From NCBI RefSeq assembly GCF_020150455.1, contig NZ_CP083740.1, forward strand, positions 4,588,001 through 4,652,000: DNA of 64,000 nucleotides. The letters run 5' to 3'. Of this stretch, positions 35,291-43,837 are shown in pieces. A program made the position numbers and the translations under genes. The first letter of the stretch is position 1. Every line of letters begins with the position of its first letter. The notes below the pieces were generated by a model. The model worked only from the letters and a program-made list of their open reading frames with translations, made no database searches and had not been told where the DNA came from. This DNA comes from Bremerella sp. TYQ1. GTDB lineage: Bacteria; Planctomycetota; Planctomycetia; Pirellulales; Pirellulaceae.

Positions 35291-37069
35291 GTGACGGGAA
35301 TGGAAAAAGGACTAGCAGTCTCCCCAGGCATTTCGATTGGGGTGGCGTACTGCATTCTAGAGATCTTCGTGAATCCTGATCGAAAGCGGTTGGAAAAGCA
35401 CGAAGTTCAAAAGGAGCTTGCGCGCTATGAACAGGCCCGAGAACGAACCGCGGTTGATTTAGCGGCACTGCAGTCCAAAGTCGAAAAGCAGATCGGCAAA
35501 AGCGAAGCCGCCATCTTCGCCGTGCACCAAACCATTCTGCGCGATCCGGCATTCACCAACAAAGTTCGTCACTGGATCGTAGAAGAGCATCTGACTGCTT
35601 CGGCTGCACTGCACCGTTTGATGGAGCAGTACACTTCGCTGTTCGCCAAGACTGGGGACGAGTATCTGCAGGAGCGGCTCAACGACATTCGTGACGTCGT
35701 TGTTCGATTGAGTGCGTATCTCTCGGATGTCTTGGACGAATCGGAAGAGTCGGGGCTCAGTGGGCCGTTGATCGTCATCGCCGATGAACTTCTCCCGTCG
35801 CAAGCGGTTGCTTTGGGGGAAGCGGATGTGCGTGGGATCGTGACTCAGGCCGGTAGCCAAACCAGTCACGCGGCGCTGATTGCCCGAAGCCGCGGCATTC
35901 CCGCCGTCAGTGGCGTCGGTGGCATTCTCCGGAAAGTGAAGACCGGGGATACGGTCGTTGTGAATGGCAGCGAAGGGATTGTCTCGATCAATCCTGAAGC
36001 GGAAGAGCTCGCCGCTTATCGCAAATTAGAGCGGGAGTTCTTTCATCTTAAAGATCAGCTGGCTGCCAATCGCCATCACCCGGCCGTCACGCGAGATGGT
36101 ACGCCGCTGAAGTTGCTGGCCAATATCAACAACGTCAAAGACGTTGAAGCGGCCGTGGCTATGGGGGCTGCTGGCGTTGGACTGTACCGCACTGAGTACC
36201 TATATCTGACGCACGAGAATGTCCCGGACGAGGATGAACAGTACGAAGTTTATAAGGAAATCTTGCAGAAGACGCCGCATCATTATGTGACGATTCGTAC
36301 GCTTGATATCGGTGGTGATAAAACTGTTGCCTATCTCGGGCACAACCATAACGAGGCCAATCCGTTCATGGGTTGGCGAAGCATTCGGCTTTCGTTCGAG
36401 CACCCCGAGTTCTTCCTTTCGCAGCTGAGGGCCATCATGCGCTGTGCCGCTGATCTGCCGGACGGGAAGGAAGGGGAAGTGAATATGCTCTTCCCGATGA
36501 TCACCAACGTCGAAGAGATGCGGAAAGCGAATCACCTTGTTCGCAAAGCCGAGAAGTCGCTCGACGAACGGGGCGTGCCGCGAGGGAAAGTCAAAGTCGG
36601 GATGATGCTGGAAGTCCCCGCCGCGGCCATGACGATTCATCACTTGTTAGAGCTGGTCGATTTTGTCTCGATTGGGTCGAACGATTTAGTGCAGTATCTG
36701 ACCGCTGCCGATCGCGACAATCCCAAAGTCAGCGGCTTGTGTCAGCCACTTTCACCCGCCGTGGTTATGACGCTTAAGAACGTTATCGAGGCGTGCAACA
36801 ACGCCGGCAAACCGGTTACTCTATGTGGCGAAATGGCTGGTCAGCCTCGGGCGTTTCTCCTGCTTCTGGGGATGGGACTGCGTAGCTTCAGCATGAGCCC
36901 TGCGTTTATCCCCACCATCAAGGAGTTGGCCATTCTGACAACGGTCGAGCATGCTGAGCGAGTCGTCCAGAAGGTGGTCGAAATGAAGACAACTAATCAG
37001 GTGAAACGCTTTCTACGAATGGAATTAGAGGCCATTTCCCCCGAGTTGGCCCGTCTAGACACCGAATAA
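35291..37069 (+). CDS. ptsI: Phosphoenolpyruvate-protein phosphotransferase (PTS Enzyme I)
   Basis: 592 residues from a GTG with GAGAGG upstream (an ATG three codons later is possible). It transfers phosphate from PEP to HPr. The phospho-histidine is His193 in QAGSQTSHAALIARSRGIPA, the PEP-binding C-terminal barrel has GVGLYRTEYLYL, MGWRSIRLSFEHPEFF, SIGSNDLVQYLTAADRDN and a Cys in VTLCGEMAGQP. HPr and kinase genes (ptsH, hprK) are not in the window, nor any EII transporter. In planctomycetes such an Enzyme I may serve a regulatory rather than sugar-transport role. Length is normal. Confidence 0.93.
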   Translation: MTGMEKGLAVSPGISIGVAYCILEIFVNPDRKRLEKHEVQKELARYEQARERTAVDLAALQSKVEKQIGKSEAAIFAVHQTILRDPAFTNKVRHWIVEEHLTASAALHRLMEQYTSLFAKTGDEYLQERLNDIRDVVVRLSAYLSDVLDESEESGLSGPLIVIADELLPSQAVALGEADVRGIVTQAGSQTSHAALIARSRGIPAVSGVGGILRKVKTGDTVVVNGSEGIVSINPEAEELAAYRKLEREFFHLKDQLAANRHHPAVTRDGTPLKLLANINNVKDVEAAVAMGAAGVGLYRTEYLYLTHENVPDEDEQYEVYKEILQKTPHHYVTIRTLDIGGDKTVAYLGHNHNEANPFMGWRSIRLSFEHPEFFLSQLRAIMRCAADLPDGKEGEVNMLFPMITNVEEMRKANHLVRKAEKSLDERGVPRGKVKVGMMLEVPAAAMTIHHLLELVDFVSIGSNDLVQYLTAADRDNPKVSGLCQPLSPAVVMTLKNVIEACNNAGKPVTLCGEMAGQPRAFLLLLGMGLRSFSMSPAFIPTIKELAILTTVEHAERVVQKVVEMKTTNQVKRFLRMELEAISPELARLDTE

Positions 37070-37226
37070 GCTGGTATTGGATGCTATTGGTATCGATTTT
37101 GCAGTGTGGGCGGTCTAGCGTGAATGGCGAGTTCTGGAAAAATGGGATGAGCTCGCCCCCGATACGCGATCGTTGAGCTACACTTTCGCGTCTCTGGACA
37201 AGATCGATAGAAAGAAAGGTTTTACA

Positions 37227-37439
37227 ATGGCTCCCACAGCACGAAAGAACATCCTCTGCAGCTTGGCCCTCGTGGCCGCAATCTGGTTCGGTTTTCAGGC
37301 AACCAACGTCGATGGTATGACGCGATCGCAGTATCGCTCCCACGTGCGTTCGATGAACATCCTGGAACGACCTAACCGCTTCGGTCACGTGTACGGCAAC
37401 AACGTCCGTCGCGTCCACCACTGGCGACATGGTCGCTAA
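37227..37439 (+). CDS. Small exported basic protein
   Basis: 70 residues from the ATG at 37227, preceded by GAAAGG; a TTG at 37173 is also in frame but unlikely. The N-terminus (ARKNILCSLALVAAIWFGFQ) is a signal peptide. The mature part of about 45 residues is basic, with repeated Arg and His (RSQYRSHVRSMNI, NNVRRVHHWRHGR). No family is recognised. It is followed by a strong bidirectional terminator. Confidence 0.6.
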   Translation: MAPTARKNILCSLALVAAIWFGFQATNVDGMTRSQYRSHVRSMNILERPNRFGHVYGNNVRRVHHWRHGR

Positions 37440-37472
37440 GCCGCGATCGGTTTGCCAAGCAAGACAGCTGAA

Positions 37473-37502
37473 AATGGCCGCGTCACTAACGACGCGGCCA
37501 TT
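37473..37502. terminator. Bidirectional terminator between convergent small genes
   Basis: AATGGCCGCGTC (37473-37484) pairs perfectly with GACGCGGCCATT (37491-37502) around a 6-nt loop. T-rich sequence follows moderately on the plus side (GTTCGTTTC) and on the minus side (TTTCAGC). It lies between the 70-residue gene and the minus-strand gene ending at 37530. Confidence 0.75.
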
Positions 37503-37529
37503 GTTCGTTTCTTGAGGGAACAAGGCTTT

Positions 37530-38132
37530 CTAAAACTGCCGCGGACGACCAGCTGGGCGAATTTTCACCGGGCGCGATTCCACTACCGGAGGCTGCACTT
37601 CGTACGATTCATAGCGGCGGACCGACCAGCCTGGTTCTTCGGCATGCAAAACGGGTAACGGGATTTGCGGACGGACCGGAACCGCAGCAAAATCTGGGTG
37701 ACGGCCAAAGTACGGATCGAGCAGGTCATACCCGTACAGGTCGATATACACTTGATCGAAGGCGTCTTGTAAGTTTCGCCAGTCTTGCATTCGCGGATTG
37801 CCCTGCTTCCAGTCGGATGCGTTATTGATGGTGTACTCAACAACTTTGTACCGCTGGATGACCGGATCGAACGCATGCTGTAGGGCATAGTAGCTGCCTT
37901 GCCGTTGAGCCAGCCGCGTAAACTTCTCCGATTCGTTGGCCAAGTCTTTCAATGCCGCGTTAAGGGTTTGCATCTGAGTATCGTACGAAGCAAGCTTCTT
38001 TGCTTTATGCTCCAGTACCAACGCGTCGGCGGCCATGTTGCCGCGGCGAATGAAAACGTTCTGGCCCATTACTTCCGCACAAAGAACACCCAGGATAGGA
38101 AGCAGCAGAAACGAGATTGTTGCGCGTCGCAT
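37530..38132 (-). CDS. Exported protein with helical core, paralogue of the next gene
   Basis: 200 residues with a signal peptide (MRRATISFLLLPILGVLCAEVMG). The helical region contains ESEKFTRLAQRQGSYYAL and ends in WRNLQDAFDQVYIDLYGYDL, which aligns with SWADVERAFDRIYFDLYESH in the gene at 38268-38915. The C-terminus is Pro/Val/Arg-rich. No known domain. The two genes appear to be a diverged tandem pair of exported proteins, separated by a terminator, so they are transcribed independently. Confidence 0.65.
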   Translation of the reverse strand: MRRATISFLLLPILGVLCAEVMGQNVFIRRGNMAADALVLEHKAKKLASYDTQMQTLNAALKDLANESEKFTRLAQRQGSYYALQHAFDPVIQRYKVVEYTINNASDWKQGNPRMQDWRNLQDAFDQVYIDLYGYDLLDPYFGRHPDFAAVPVRPQIPLPVLHAEEPGWSVRRYESYEVQPPVVESRPVKIRPAGRPRQF

Positions 38133-38210
38133 CGAATTAGCCTTGGGTCATGGGGCGACAAATTCCGAGGTTTCTTTCATTCTAAGAACGAGTTGTCCGC
38201 GGAGCCAAGA

Positions 38211-38249
38211 AAAAATGAAAGGCGTGCGACAGGCTATCGCACGCCTTTC
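38211..38249 (-). terminator. Terminator of the exported-protein gene at 38268
   Basis: On the minus strand GAAAGGCGTGCGA (38249-38237) pairs exactly with its complement (38229-38217), then T-rich sequence (ATTTTTTC, 38216-38209). The gene stops 19 bp upstream. Confidence 0.85.
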
Positions 38250-38267
38250 CGTCGAGTACACCCTCGA

Positions 38268-38915
38268 CTATTTCATCGCGGCTTTCAGCATGTGGGCCCA
38301 AGGAGGGGCACCACCGCCGATCTGCACGCTGATTTTGCCTTTGTGGCTGCCAAAGCTGATGCCTGGCTGTGGGTAAGGACGCGGACGTGGCTGGTGGTAG
38401 CCATGTCCTGGTCGGTAGCGGTGATCGTGGATGGAACCGTGGCCGTGATGAACATGGCCGACGCTGCAGTGGTATTGGATGTAACCGCAGTGACTTTCGT
38501 ACAAGTCGAAGTAGATTCGGTCGAACGCACGTTCGACGTCAGCCCAACTGCTCAGCACGTGACGATCTGGTCGATGGCAACCGTGCCAGGCTCGGCGGAA
38601 TTCGGTCTGCACGTGTCGCATCTCACGCGAAACTTCCTCGAAGTCATGACGCAGGTGGGAAAGACTTCCACCGCGACGAGCCGTATCGCAGAAGTGATCG
38701 ACTTCTCGTAGCAAAGCCTTTGCTTCTCGGGACAGACGCGAGAACCCTTCGTGGTAACGAGCTTCCCGATAGAAGTCCTCGGTGGCGTGATGCAAGTGTT
38801 CGATGTCATCGACCAGGCGATGACGATGTGCCCAGTGGCCAGCTTCCGCCGTGGAAGCCATCGAGAAGAGTGCCGTTCCTAAAATTCCGCTCCAAAGCAA
38901 AGTCTTCGTCAACAT
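38268..38915 (-). CDS. Exported His-rich protein, paralogue of the previous gene
   Basis: 215 residues with a signal peptide (LLWSGILGTALFSMASTAEA). The mature helical region (HATEDFYREARYHEGFSRLS, SLSHLRHDFEEVSREMRHVQ) has the FDRIYFDLYESH motif shared with its neighbour. A His/Gly/Pro-rich segment near residues 155-185 (HGHGSIHDHRYRPGHGYHQP) could bind metal, followed by FGSHKGKISVQIGGGAPP. Function unknown; exported. Confidence 0.65.
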   Translation of the reverse strand: MLTKTLLWSGILGTALFSMASTAEAGHWAHRHRLVDDIEHLHHATEDFYREARYHEGFSRLSREAKALLREVDHFCDTARRGGSLSHLRHDFEEVSREMRHVQTEFRRAWHGCHRPDRHVLSSWADVERAFDRIYFDLYESHCGYIQYHCSVGHVHHGHGSIHDHRYRPGHGYHQPRPRPYPQPGISFGSHKGKISVQIGGGAPPWAHMLKAAMK

Positions 38916-39182
38916 GATTCATACCCCGAATTTACGTGTGAGTTTGGTAACTCGTTGTCCTTTGGTTAAGTGCCAGCGATGACTTGCTGGCAACGCTAGG
39001 ACTAAAGGCAGCAGGGATGCCAAAACGTTAGAAAGACTTAGCAGGAAATCGCTAAGATGTTGGCATTTATAGAGATAGTGAATTTCAAGAAAAAGCGGTC
39101 TGGGGTAACTCTACGGCAGGCCACTTGGTTTGTTATCGAAGTGATAACGCCCGTCTCAGGCTTTGTTTCCGAGGGTACCTGC

Positions 39183-39623
39183 TTACTTCTTGCGAGGCTT
39201 CTTCAGCACGATCACAGGGCAATGGGCCAGGCGGATCACACGGTCTGCCACCGAACCGACGAGCACACGCATGATCGAGGATCGACCGTGCGATGGGATC
39301 AGGATCGAGTTGGCTTGCACTTGTTCGGCGTAGTGACAGATCTGTTCGCCAGGGTCGCCAAAGGCGATGGTAATCTTCAGGTCTTTGTACTTTTCGTCGG
39401 ACAGTTCTTTGCGAATGGCCTGGGTGGCGTGATGAGTGCGCGTGTTCTCGTCGACGGTGTGCCAGACTTCGCCGGGATCGGCGGGGGAAAGCTCGCCGAG
39501 GACATGAATCAGGTGGACTCCCTCGCTTGATCCCAGCAAGGAAACGGCCATATCGACTCCTTCCTTCGAGTCTTCGGAAAAGTCATAAGGAACGACAACC
39601 GGAGGTTTCGAGATCCAAGTCAT
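39183..39623 (-). CDS. Universal stress protein (UspA family)
   Basis: 146 residues, GGGAAG upstream of the ATG. UspA fold: PPVVVPYDFSEDSKEGVDMA near the N-terminus and GRSSIMRVLVGSVADRVIRL followed by APCPVIVL-like (HCPVIVLKK) near the C-terminus. The G-x2-G-x9-G-[ST] nucleotide-binding pattern is partly present (IPSHGRSSIMRVLVGSVADR). Belongs with the hemerythrin-like, second USP and VIT genes, all leftward, suggesting a common stress response. Confidence 0.92.
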   Translation of the reverse strand: MTWISKPPVVVPYDFSEDSKEGVDMAVSLLGSSEGVHLIHVLGELSPADPGEVWHTVDENTRTHHATQAIRKELSDEKYKDLKITIAFGDPGEQICHYAEQVQANSILIPSHGRSSIMRVLVGSVADRVIRLAHCPVIVLKKPRKK

Positions 39624-39706
39624 GGCAGCTTCCCTTTCATGGTGCGCAGGAACTAGTTACTTCGTTGCTGCGACTTATGTTAGCCGACCGTTGCGGCGTG
39701 CAACAG

Positions 39707-40153
39707 TCATTCGTCTTCATCCATCAAATGCAGGCCGCGGCGAACAAACGCCAGCTCTTCCTGCTCGTGCTTTTTCATTTCGGCAGCGAAATCATGGAAG
39801 TGAACTTTCCACTGGGCGGTGACCCCACTTCCGTCGAGTTCCCGCGTCAGACGATCGATGTAAGCGAGCAACATTCGATGAGCCGTTTCCATCTGCCGTG
39901 TGGCCGAGCACATGTGCGGATGCTGGGCACAGATCTCGTCGAAGCAGCCCCCTTCTTCTTCCTGAAAGTGCTTCGTCATCAGCTGGCGAAGTTGCGAAAG
40001 TCGACGTGAAAGCTCGGTCGTTGTGATCGACTTCGACGTGTCTTGCAGGCTCCGTTGCAGATCGTGGATCGCACACGCGAGCCCTTCGTGTTCAAAGGTG
40101 AAGTGAAGGTAGAAGGGCCGATTCCCTCCTGTCAGATAGCTATTGTCGGTCAT
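39707..40153 (-). CDS. Hemerythrin-like domain protein
   Basis: 148 residues, strong AGGAGGTG ribosome site before the ATG. Four-helix bundle with a hemerythrin-like metal set: His22 (FEHEG), the H-x3-E pair His62/Glu66, His92 and a second H-x3-E pair His129/Glu133. Such proteins bind a di-iron site and sense or carry oxygen, nitric oxide or iron. The assignment fits, though the residue spacing is not identical to classical hemerythrin. It lies between two universal stress protein genes. Confidence 0.75.
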   Translation of the reverse strand: MTDNSYLTGGNRPFYLHFTFEHEGLACAIHDLQRSLQDTSKSITTTELSRRLSQLRQLMTKHFQEEEGGCFDEICAQHPHMCSATRQMETAHRMLLAYIDRLTRELDGSGVTAQWKVHFHDFAAEMKKHEQEELAFVRRGLHLMDEDE

Positions 40154-40199
40154 CGCACACCTCCTTCCCCTTCGGGGGCTTTAAGATGGGATATGAAAA

Positions 40200-40634
40200 C
40201 TAACCCGTGTCGGACGGTTGCTTGAATGTCAGCACGGGACACTTCGCATGACGGACGATCGATTCAGCGGTGCTGCCGATCAGCATATGTAAAAGGCCGG
40301 TGCGGCCATGGGTACCAAGGACAATGAGGTCGATGTTCTCGTCTTCGGCCAAGCGAACAACGGCGGTGGATGGATCGCCGGTCACTAATCGGTACTCGAC
40401 GGGGACACTCGCGTCGCTCGGCTTTACTTCATGAAGCATCTTCTTCAAGTCGTCCGGCGACGGATCGAGCATGCCGTAGTACATCTCGCCGGTGCCATAG
40501 ACCGTGGGCGGTTCCTCGACGTGGGCGACCACAATCGTTCCCCCGCTGTCACGCGCCAATGCGGTTGCCAGATGCAACGCGGCGTCACCGCAGTGGGAAA
40601 AGTCGGTCGGAAAGAGAATACGTTTGAAATTCAT
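40200..40634 (-). CDS. Universal stress protein (UspA family), second copy
   Basis: 144 residues from the ATG at 40634 with GGAG upstream; the frame extends to 40838 but the extra residues are unlike the family. Contains MNFKRILFPTDFSHCGDAAL, the ATP-binding pattern LIVLGTHGRTGLLHMLIGST and CPVLTFKQP, closer to the ATP-binding UspA type than the 39183 copy. Clustered with the hemerythrin-like and VIT genes. Confidence 0.92.
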   Translation of the reverse strand: MNFKRILFPTDFSHCGDAALHLATALARDSGGTIVVAHVEEPPTVYGTGEMYYGMLDPSPDDLKKMLHEVKPSDASVPVEYRLVTGDPSTAVVRLAEDENIDLIVLGTHGRTGLLHMLIGSTAESIVRHAKCPVLTFKQPSDTG

Positions 40635-40940
40635 GGCTCGACTCCTTCTCCATGGGGCAATTGATTTCAGTGTTTCGTCGAACTCTTGGTCTCTACCTTT
40701 GTTACGAATTTCACGAACTGTTCGTTCTCGAAAATCGCCGCAAATCGAGTCCAAAAAACAAGGAAAACGACGAAGCCGTGACGGCTTATCCAGCGGCGGT
40801 GTTTTCAACGAAGAAACGACAGGAGGTGGTCCGCGCAAAGCTGGATCGAAACCAATTGGTCATCTTTACATTTTCGCCGGCGGCAAGGGGATTGGCAAAT
40901 AGTTCCTCCGATTGCGGCAAAATCGATCTTCGTCGGCCGA
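40635..40940. other. Intergenic region between the second USP gene and the VIT gene
   Basis: 306 bp with no plausible gene and no clear terminator or promoter. It separates the leftward transporter gene's 3' end from the USP start and must hold the promoter for the USP-hemerythrin group. Confidence 0.4.
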
Positions 40941-41708
40941 CTACCCTACCCCGGACGAGCTAACCAGCCACTGCAGCAAGATGCCGACGCCGTACGCAAT
41001 TGCCGCAGCGAAGCCTCCGGTCAGGACCGTTTCGAGCACCGAAGCGATTGCCCCTTCTTGAACGACTTTGGCACGAAAGACGCCGATCAGTGCAAACGCG
41101 ATGACGGTCAGGATGGCACTGATCCGGAAGATCGTATCGGACGTGAATCCCAGCAAGATCAGCGGCAGCGGAAGCAAAGGAATCGAGCCTGCTAGAACGA
41201 ACCCGGCGAACGTGACCAGGCCTGATTTCCAGGGCGTCGGAGGCTGGAGTCTTAAGCCCCATTCTTCGACCAGCATCGTATCGACCCAGCGGCGGCGGTC
41301 TTCGCAAATCGTATCGACAACTTGCTCGAGCAGTTCCCCTTCAAACCCTTTCGCGGCAAAGATCTGGCGGATCTCTTCCTGCTCGCGATCGGGGACTTCT
41401 TTGATATGAATGTTCTCGATTTGACGGTACTTTTTCAGCTGCATCTGATCGCTGCGGGCCTTCAGGTAATTGCTGATCGCCATGCTGAAACCATCGGCCA
41501 GAAGGTTCGCAATTCCCAGGACCATCGCTACCGTGACGCCGTAGTTGGCTCCTGCGACGCCAGCGACAATGGCGAATGTGGTGATCGTTCCGTCGACTCC
41601 GCCGAGGACGAAATCGCCGGCGTAATCTCCGACCGGAGGGCCAGCGATTCGGGCCGCGATGGCTTCGTCGGTATGCTGCTTTGCGAGGTCTTCCGGGGTG
41701 AGCTTCAT
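40941..41708 (-). CDS. VIT/CCC1-family iron/manganese transporter
   Basis: 255 residues from the ATG at 41708. Five transmembrane segments are expected; DYAGDFVLGGVDGTITTFAI and ANLLADGFSMAISNYLKARS are the conserved first two helices of the VIT family, with GASVAIGAALPLLP-like (AGSIPLLPLPLILLG) in the third. The cytoplasmic Glu-rich linker (EVPDREQEEIRQIFAAKGFE) is where VIT proteins bind metal before export. Members move Fe2+ or Mn2+ out of the cytoplasm. It lies near the hemerythrin-like gene, suggesting linked metal and stress handling. Confidence 0.9.
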   Translation of the reverse strand: MKLTPEDLAKQHTDEAIAARIAGPPVGDYAGDFVLGGVDGTITTFAIVAGVAGANYGVTVAMVLGIANLLADGFSMAISNYLKARSDQMQLKKYRQIENIHIKEVPDREQEEIRQIFAAKGFEGELLEQVVDTICEDRRRWVDTMLVEEWGLRLQPPTPWKSGLVTFAGFVLAGSIPLLPLPLILLGFTSDTIFRISAILTVIAFALIGVFRAKVVQEGAIASVLETVLTGGFAAAIAYGVGILLQWLVSSSGVG

Positions 41709-42025
41709 CGTGAAAATCCGCGTGCCTAGGGGATCAAGTTGGCCTCTCCCTTTAGTATAAACGTTGCCCCTGGACAACAGTGCACGAAAGATGCATGTTG
41801 GAATGCGTGCCGTAATTTTTCGCTCGGAAAAGCTGCTTTTACGTTGAGAACTCGCGTAACATCCGCACAGGGATGAACATCACTCGAAGTGTTTTTGTTG
41901 TACACTTGTACAATACTTCGTTACAATTTAGTGCGAAGAGGGCGCGAGCGAGAAGCTGCGAGATTAAGGGTACTGCAGGCGGCGTTATTTTCTGGATTGA
42001 CTCTTGGACAAATGAGCGTCCTGCG
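41709..42025. other. Upstream region of the VIT gene
   Basis: 317 bp without a gene. It contains a 16-bp palindrome TTGTACACTTGTACAA at 41898-41913, which would suit a dimeric regulator. No clear -35/-10 pair was seen. Confidence 0.45.
41898..41913. promoter_or_regulatory. Palindromic operator candidate upstream of the VIT transporter
   Basis: TTGTAC and GTACAA arms around ACTT form an interrupted palindrome about 190 bp upstream of the VIT start. It is symmetrical in the way of dimer-binding sites. No match to the Fur or MntR consensus is claimed. Confidence 0.35.
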
Positions 42026-42331
42026 TCAGTTCTTTCGGGCGACCAGCAAGCTGCCATGAACGGCCATCACTGCTCCCGCACTCAGCGCGGCCCAAGCGAT
42101 CCAACCAGGCGGGCGGATCGTTTCGCGGATCTCGGCGCCGCTGTTGACCATGAAGTGATTGATCGCGCCGCGGGTCGTCTCTGGGCCGGGACCAACATTG
42201 TGGGCGAGGAACTTCGTCGCGGACGGGGTCAGCTCGTACGATTCGACCGCGTACATCTGTCCGCCGGCGACCAGCAGGAAGATACCGGCGTATATGAAAT
42301 GGATCGCCCAGGCCTTTTGTTTCATTGCCAT
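42026..42331 (-). CDS. Small two-helix membrane protein
   Basis: 101 residues from the ATG at 42331; a frame extending to 42445 would run into the neighbouring gene. Two hydrophobic segments (about residues 10-28 and 73-94) make a small inner-membrane protein. It follows the acyltransferase gene by 52 bp on the same strand. Function unknown. Confidence 0.65.
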   Translation of the reverse strand: MAMKQKAWAIHFIYAGIFLLVAGGQMYAVESYELTPSATKFLAHNVGPGPETTRGAINHFMVNSGAEIRETIRPPGWIAWAALSAGAVMAVHGSLLVARKN

Positions 42332-42383
42332 CGTCTCGCAGGGAAAGGTGCTAGCTGCCGTGCCCTTCCCTTTCTTCGAGCGA

Positions 42384-43589
42384 TTAGTCACCGTCCGATG
42401 AATCGGCGCCCGTTTGTTCCGATTTTGAGGCCTTCCCCAAAACACGTTTCGCGCACTGCTTCAGCTGAGCGATCCCTTCACGCAGTTGAGCATGGCTTCG
42501 GCCGCGGAACGTTGGAGCGATGAAATCAAGATTCACCATGGCGACCGGTTTGCCACGCCAATGGCTTTTGTACCCTTCGTCGCCGCGCAAAAAATCGAAG
42601 TGAGTTTTGCCCGATTCGATGGCATGACGAATGGCGGCCGTAATACCGAGCCAGCCTGGCCGGGCATGTTCGCAGTCGATCTCGATGCCGGAACAGTAAT
42701 GCAGCAACGCGTTTTGCTGCTCGAAATCCATTTCAACGGCGACCGGGCGTCCTTCGAGCTCGATCCATTGCAGACGCAATTGATTCGACTCTTGAAGCTG
42801 TTGAGCCGCCTCCCACAGGAAGTCGTGGAACTGCTGCGACGCGAAGCAGCCTGGCTGACGCATCTGGTTGCGTCGCTTCTGATGCAGTTCTACCAGAATG
42901 GAAAAGGCCTGTTTCAAGTTCGATTCGTCCGCCACATGCACGGTCGCCAGATTCGTATCGAACTGTTTCCGCCAAAGTTGTCGGACGCGGTTTCGACGCG
43001 ATTTGGAAAGCTGCGAGATCCAATTTTCCCAGGCGGCAGGAAGCTCTAAGCAATAGCTTTCCAGTGCCGGAAGGCGATGCGCCGCGAACTGATGCTGAGC
43101 CATCTGCTCGTAAAACTGCCGCATCACGTCATCTTCGGCCGCAACGCCTTCGAGGAAGATTCGATCGATTTCGTTCGACTGATCGCACAAGTGTTGCGCG
43201 AGGGCACGAACGACCAGCGATTCTTCCCCACGCTTTGTTAGCAGGGTGAGATAGTCGCTACAGACTTCGCCGGAACCAAGGAAGTGCAGTTGTCGGCCAC
43301 TTCGCCACGACGTGCGAAGGTAAAACGGAGCCAGGCCAATCAACCAGCCATCGGCATCGCGAACGGTGATCACGTTCAAGCGATCGCCAGGCCGCTGATA
43401 ATGGTTCCACCACGGAAGCAGCCAGCGCGGCGAGTGGAAGACCGTGTCGCCGGCGAGTCGTTGCCATTCGACAAACAGCGAGTCGCCCGGGTCGATGTCG
43501 TGGATGACTTCTACCTGCGCGTCGACCGAATCACCAGCAGGTGACGCGGTGCTGAGTGCGATATTGTGAGCCGAACAATCGGTCGCCAT
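42384..43589 (-). CDS. GNAT/FemAB-like acyltransferase (second copy)
   Basis: 401 residues. It shares the layout of the gene at 20131-21282: VFHSPRWLLPWWNHYQRPGD and VRDADGWLIGLAPFYLR in the N-terminal half, SKSRRNRVRQLWRKQFD in the middle, and EGRPVAVEMDFEQQNALLHY and THFDFLRGDEGYKSHWRGKP at the end. This suggests transfer of an acyl or sugar-acyl group during surface-polymer modification. No sequence motif gives the substrate. Leftward, with a 52-bp gap to the small membrane gene. Confidence 0.82.
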   Translation of the reverse strand: MATDCSAHNIALSTASPAGDSVDAQVEVIHDIDPGDSLFVEWQRLAGDTVFHSPRWLLPWWNHYQRPGDRLNVITVRDADGWLIGLAPFYLRTSWRSGRQLHFLGSGEVCSDYLTLLTKRGEESLVVRALAQHLCDQSNEIDRIFLEGVAAEDDVMRQFYEQMAQHQFAAHRLPALESYCLELPAAWENWISQLSKSRRNRVRQLWRKQFDTNLATVHVADESNLKQAFSILVELHQKRRNQMRQPGCFASQQFHDFLWEAAQQLQESNQLRLQWIELEGRPVAVEMDFEQQNALLHYCSGIEIDCEHARPGWLGITAAIRHAIESGKTHFDFLRGDEGYKSHWRGKPVAMVNLDFIAPTFRGRSHAQLREGIAQLKQCAKRVLGKASKSEQTGADSSDGD

Positions 43590-43837
43590 GGCAATTCCGT
43601 CGTAAGAGGGCGCAACGCGATCCGTTCGATTTCACCCGCTGGGAAATCAAGGAAAGGCTTCGTTCACACCGCTTCCGCATCGAAAGCCAACGGTGAGACG
43701 AAGTTACCTGAGAGGACCGCAAAACCCGCGCACTACGCATTGGATCGTAGTTGTAAATTGAATGGCTCGCATAGACTTTGCGCGTTCAAATTGCGCAACA
43801 TTCTTGCGACCTGCGTTCAAGTTGCCGGATGTGCCGA

